From contig JAUWDC010000093.1 in assembly GCA_030608985.1 (NCBI GenBank), positions 1 to 5,817 of the forward strand: a stretch of 5,817 nucleotides of DNA. Direction: 5' to 3'. Each line of letters opens with the position of its first letter. Within the stretch, counting starts at the first letter, position 1. A program made the position numbers and the translations under genes. The DNA is from Desulfobia sp. Lineage in GTDB: Bacteria > Desulfobacterota > Desulfobulbia > Desulfobulbales > SURF-16. The notes beneath the pieces were generated by a model. It did not search any database. It was not told the DNA's origin and worked only from the letters and a program-made list of their open reading frames with translations. Shown piece after piece: positions 5,234-5,817 of this stretch.

Positions 5234-5817
5234 ACTATCAGGGATGGATCCTGGTCTGCATACTCCTCAGCTCTTTTTTGCCGGGCATTGTTATATTTGC
5301 CCTGCCGGAGGAAAAAACCGTCCTGCGTACCACTCTCAACCTCTGCGGCTCGGTCATAAAAATAATTTTGATCCTGATCATGAATATCGGCATTTATAAT
5401 GGTCAGATCTATACAATCAGCCTGACTGTAATTCCCGGGGTGGTGCTGCTGCTCAATGCCGATCCGCTTTCCGCCCTGTTTTCCACCCTTTCCAGTGTTC
5501 TGTGGCTGCTGACCACGATATATGCCGTCGGCTATCTGGAAGATTCCCCCAACCGAAGCCATTTTTTCGGCTATTTCAGCCTCTGCGTCACAGTAACCAT
5601 TGGAATAGCGCTGGCAGGAAACTTGGTGACCTTTCTGCTTTTTTACGAAATGCTGACTCTCACCACGTACCCGCTCATTATTCATCGTGGCACGGAAAAG
5701 GCCCTGCGGGCGGGAAAAAACTATCTTATTTATACTTTCTGCGGCGGCGGCGTATTCTTGTTTGCCGTTATCTGGCTTCAGACCATAACAGGGCCGGCCT
5801 CTTTCACAGCGACCGGC
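5230..5817 (+). CDS. Second MnhD/NuoM-type antiporter subunit (partial, runs off right edge)
   Basis: From the ATG at 5230 the frame stays open for 196 codons to the window end. The protein is strongly hydrophobic and reads as the N-terminal third of a proton-conducting antiporter-like subunit. LLLNADPLSALFSTLSS (73-89), the following YAVGYLED (98-105) and FLLFYEMLTLTTYPLIIH (135-152) fit the helix 3 to helix 5 region. E140 is the conserved helix-5 glutamate. About five helices are present. AAGGA (5217-5221) lies eight bases upstream, and the ATG overlaps the mnhD stop as ATGA. Its sequence differs clearly from the preceding MnhD, so this is an old paralogue and not a recent duplication. It could be a second MnhD (MbsH'-like), an MrpA N-terminal-like protein or a hydrogenase-4 type subunit; the missing C-terminal part would decide. 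Confidence 0.9.
   Translation, partial: MNYQGWILVCILLSSFLPGIVIFALPEEKTVLRTTLNLCGSVIKIILILIMNIGIYNGQIYTISLTVIPGVVLLLNADPLSALFSTLSSVLWLLTTIYAVGYLEDSPNRSHFFGYFSLCVTVTIGIALAGNLVTFLLFYEMLTLTTYPLIIHRGTEKALRAGKNYLIYTFCGGGVFLFAVIWLQTITGPASFTATG

Noticed and set aside
5212..5685. 157-codon minus-strand open frame at the right end
   Set aside because: It is antisense to the second MnhD-like gene, which has a good ribosome-binding site, an ATGA overlap and family motifs. The minus product is Gln/Gly-rich and unlike any family I know.
1..5817. CRISPR array, tRNA/rRNA genes, insertion sequences or phage genes
   Set aside because: I saw no regularly spaced repeats, no tRNA-like sequence and no transposase or integrase motifs. 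Apart from short gaps, the window is filled by the described genes.

Overview
The window looks like a stretch of chromosome from a Gram-negative anaerobe. My best guess is a Desulfobacterota (deltaproteobacterial) lineage of the Desulfobulbales kind. That guess rests on the style of the QueE and Mrp/Mbh-type proteins, the moderate base composition and the dense operon packing. It is an impression from family resemblance, not a database result.

Positions 1-117 are a short leader holding two TATACTA direct repeats, possible -10 elements and a small hairpin. A possible divergent partial gene runs off the left edge. Positions 118-1180 carry queD and queE, which overlap by 14 bp. They encode two consecutive enzymes of 7-deazaguanine (preQ0/queuosine) biosynthesis: QueD makes 6-carboxy-tetrahydropterin, and the radical-SAM enzyme QueE contracts it to 7-carboxy-7-deazaguanine. 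Positions 1181-1292 are a 112-bp gap without a convincing terminator. It contains a 12-bp palindrome and a protein-like open frame that has no ordinary start.

From 1293 to the right edge, eight membrane-protein genes lie head to tail on the + strand. Six of the seven junctions are 4-bp ATGA stop/start overlaps. In order they are MnhE, MnhF, MnhG, an MbhD-like (DUF4040-type) protein, a fused MbhE-like/MnhB protein, MnhC, a complete MnhD, and the first 196 codons of a second MnhD/NuoM-type antiporter subunit cut by the window end.

Together they form the membrane-embedded cation/proton antiporter module shared by Mrp antiporters and by respiratory membrane complexes such as archaeal Mbh and Mbs/Mbx. 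The gene order matches Pyrococcus mbhA-H, with the E and F equivalents fused. No large MrpA appears here: its C-terminal parts exist as the separate MbhD-like gene and the N-terminal half of the fusion. Whether this is a free-standing Na+/H+ antiporter or the ion-pumping arm of a hydrogenase-, formate- or ferredoxin-linked complex depends on genes beyond position 5817.
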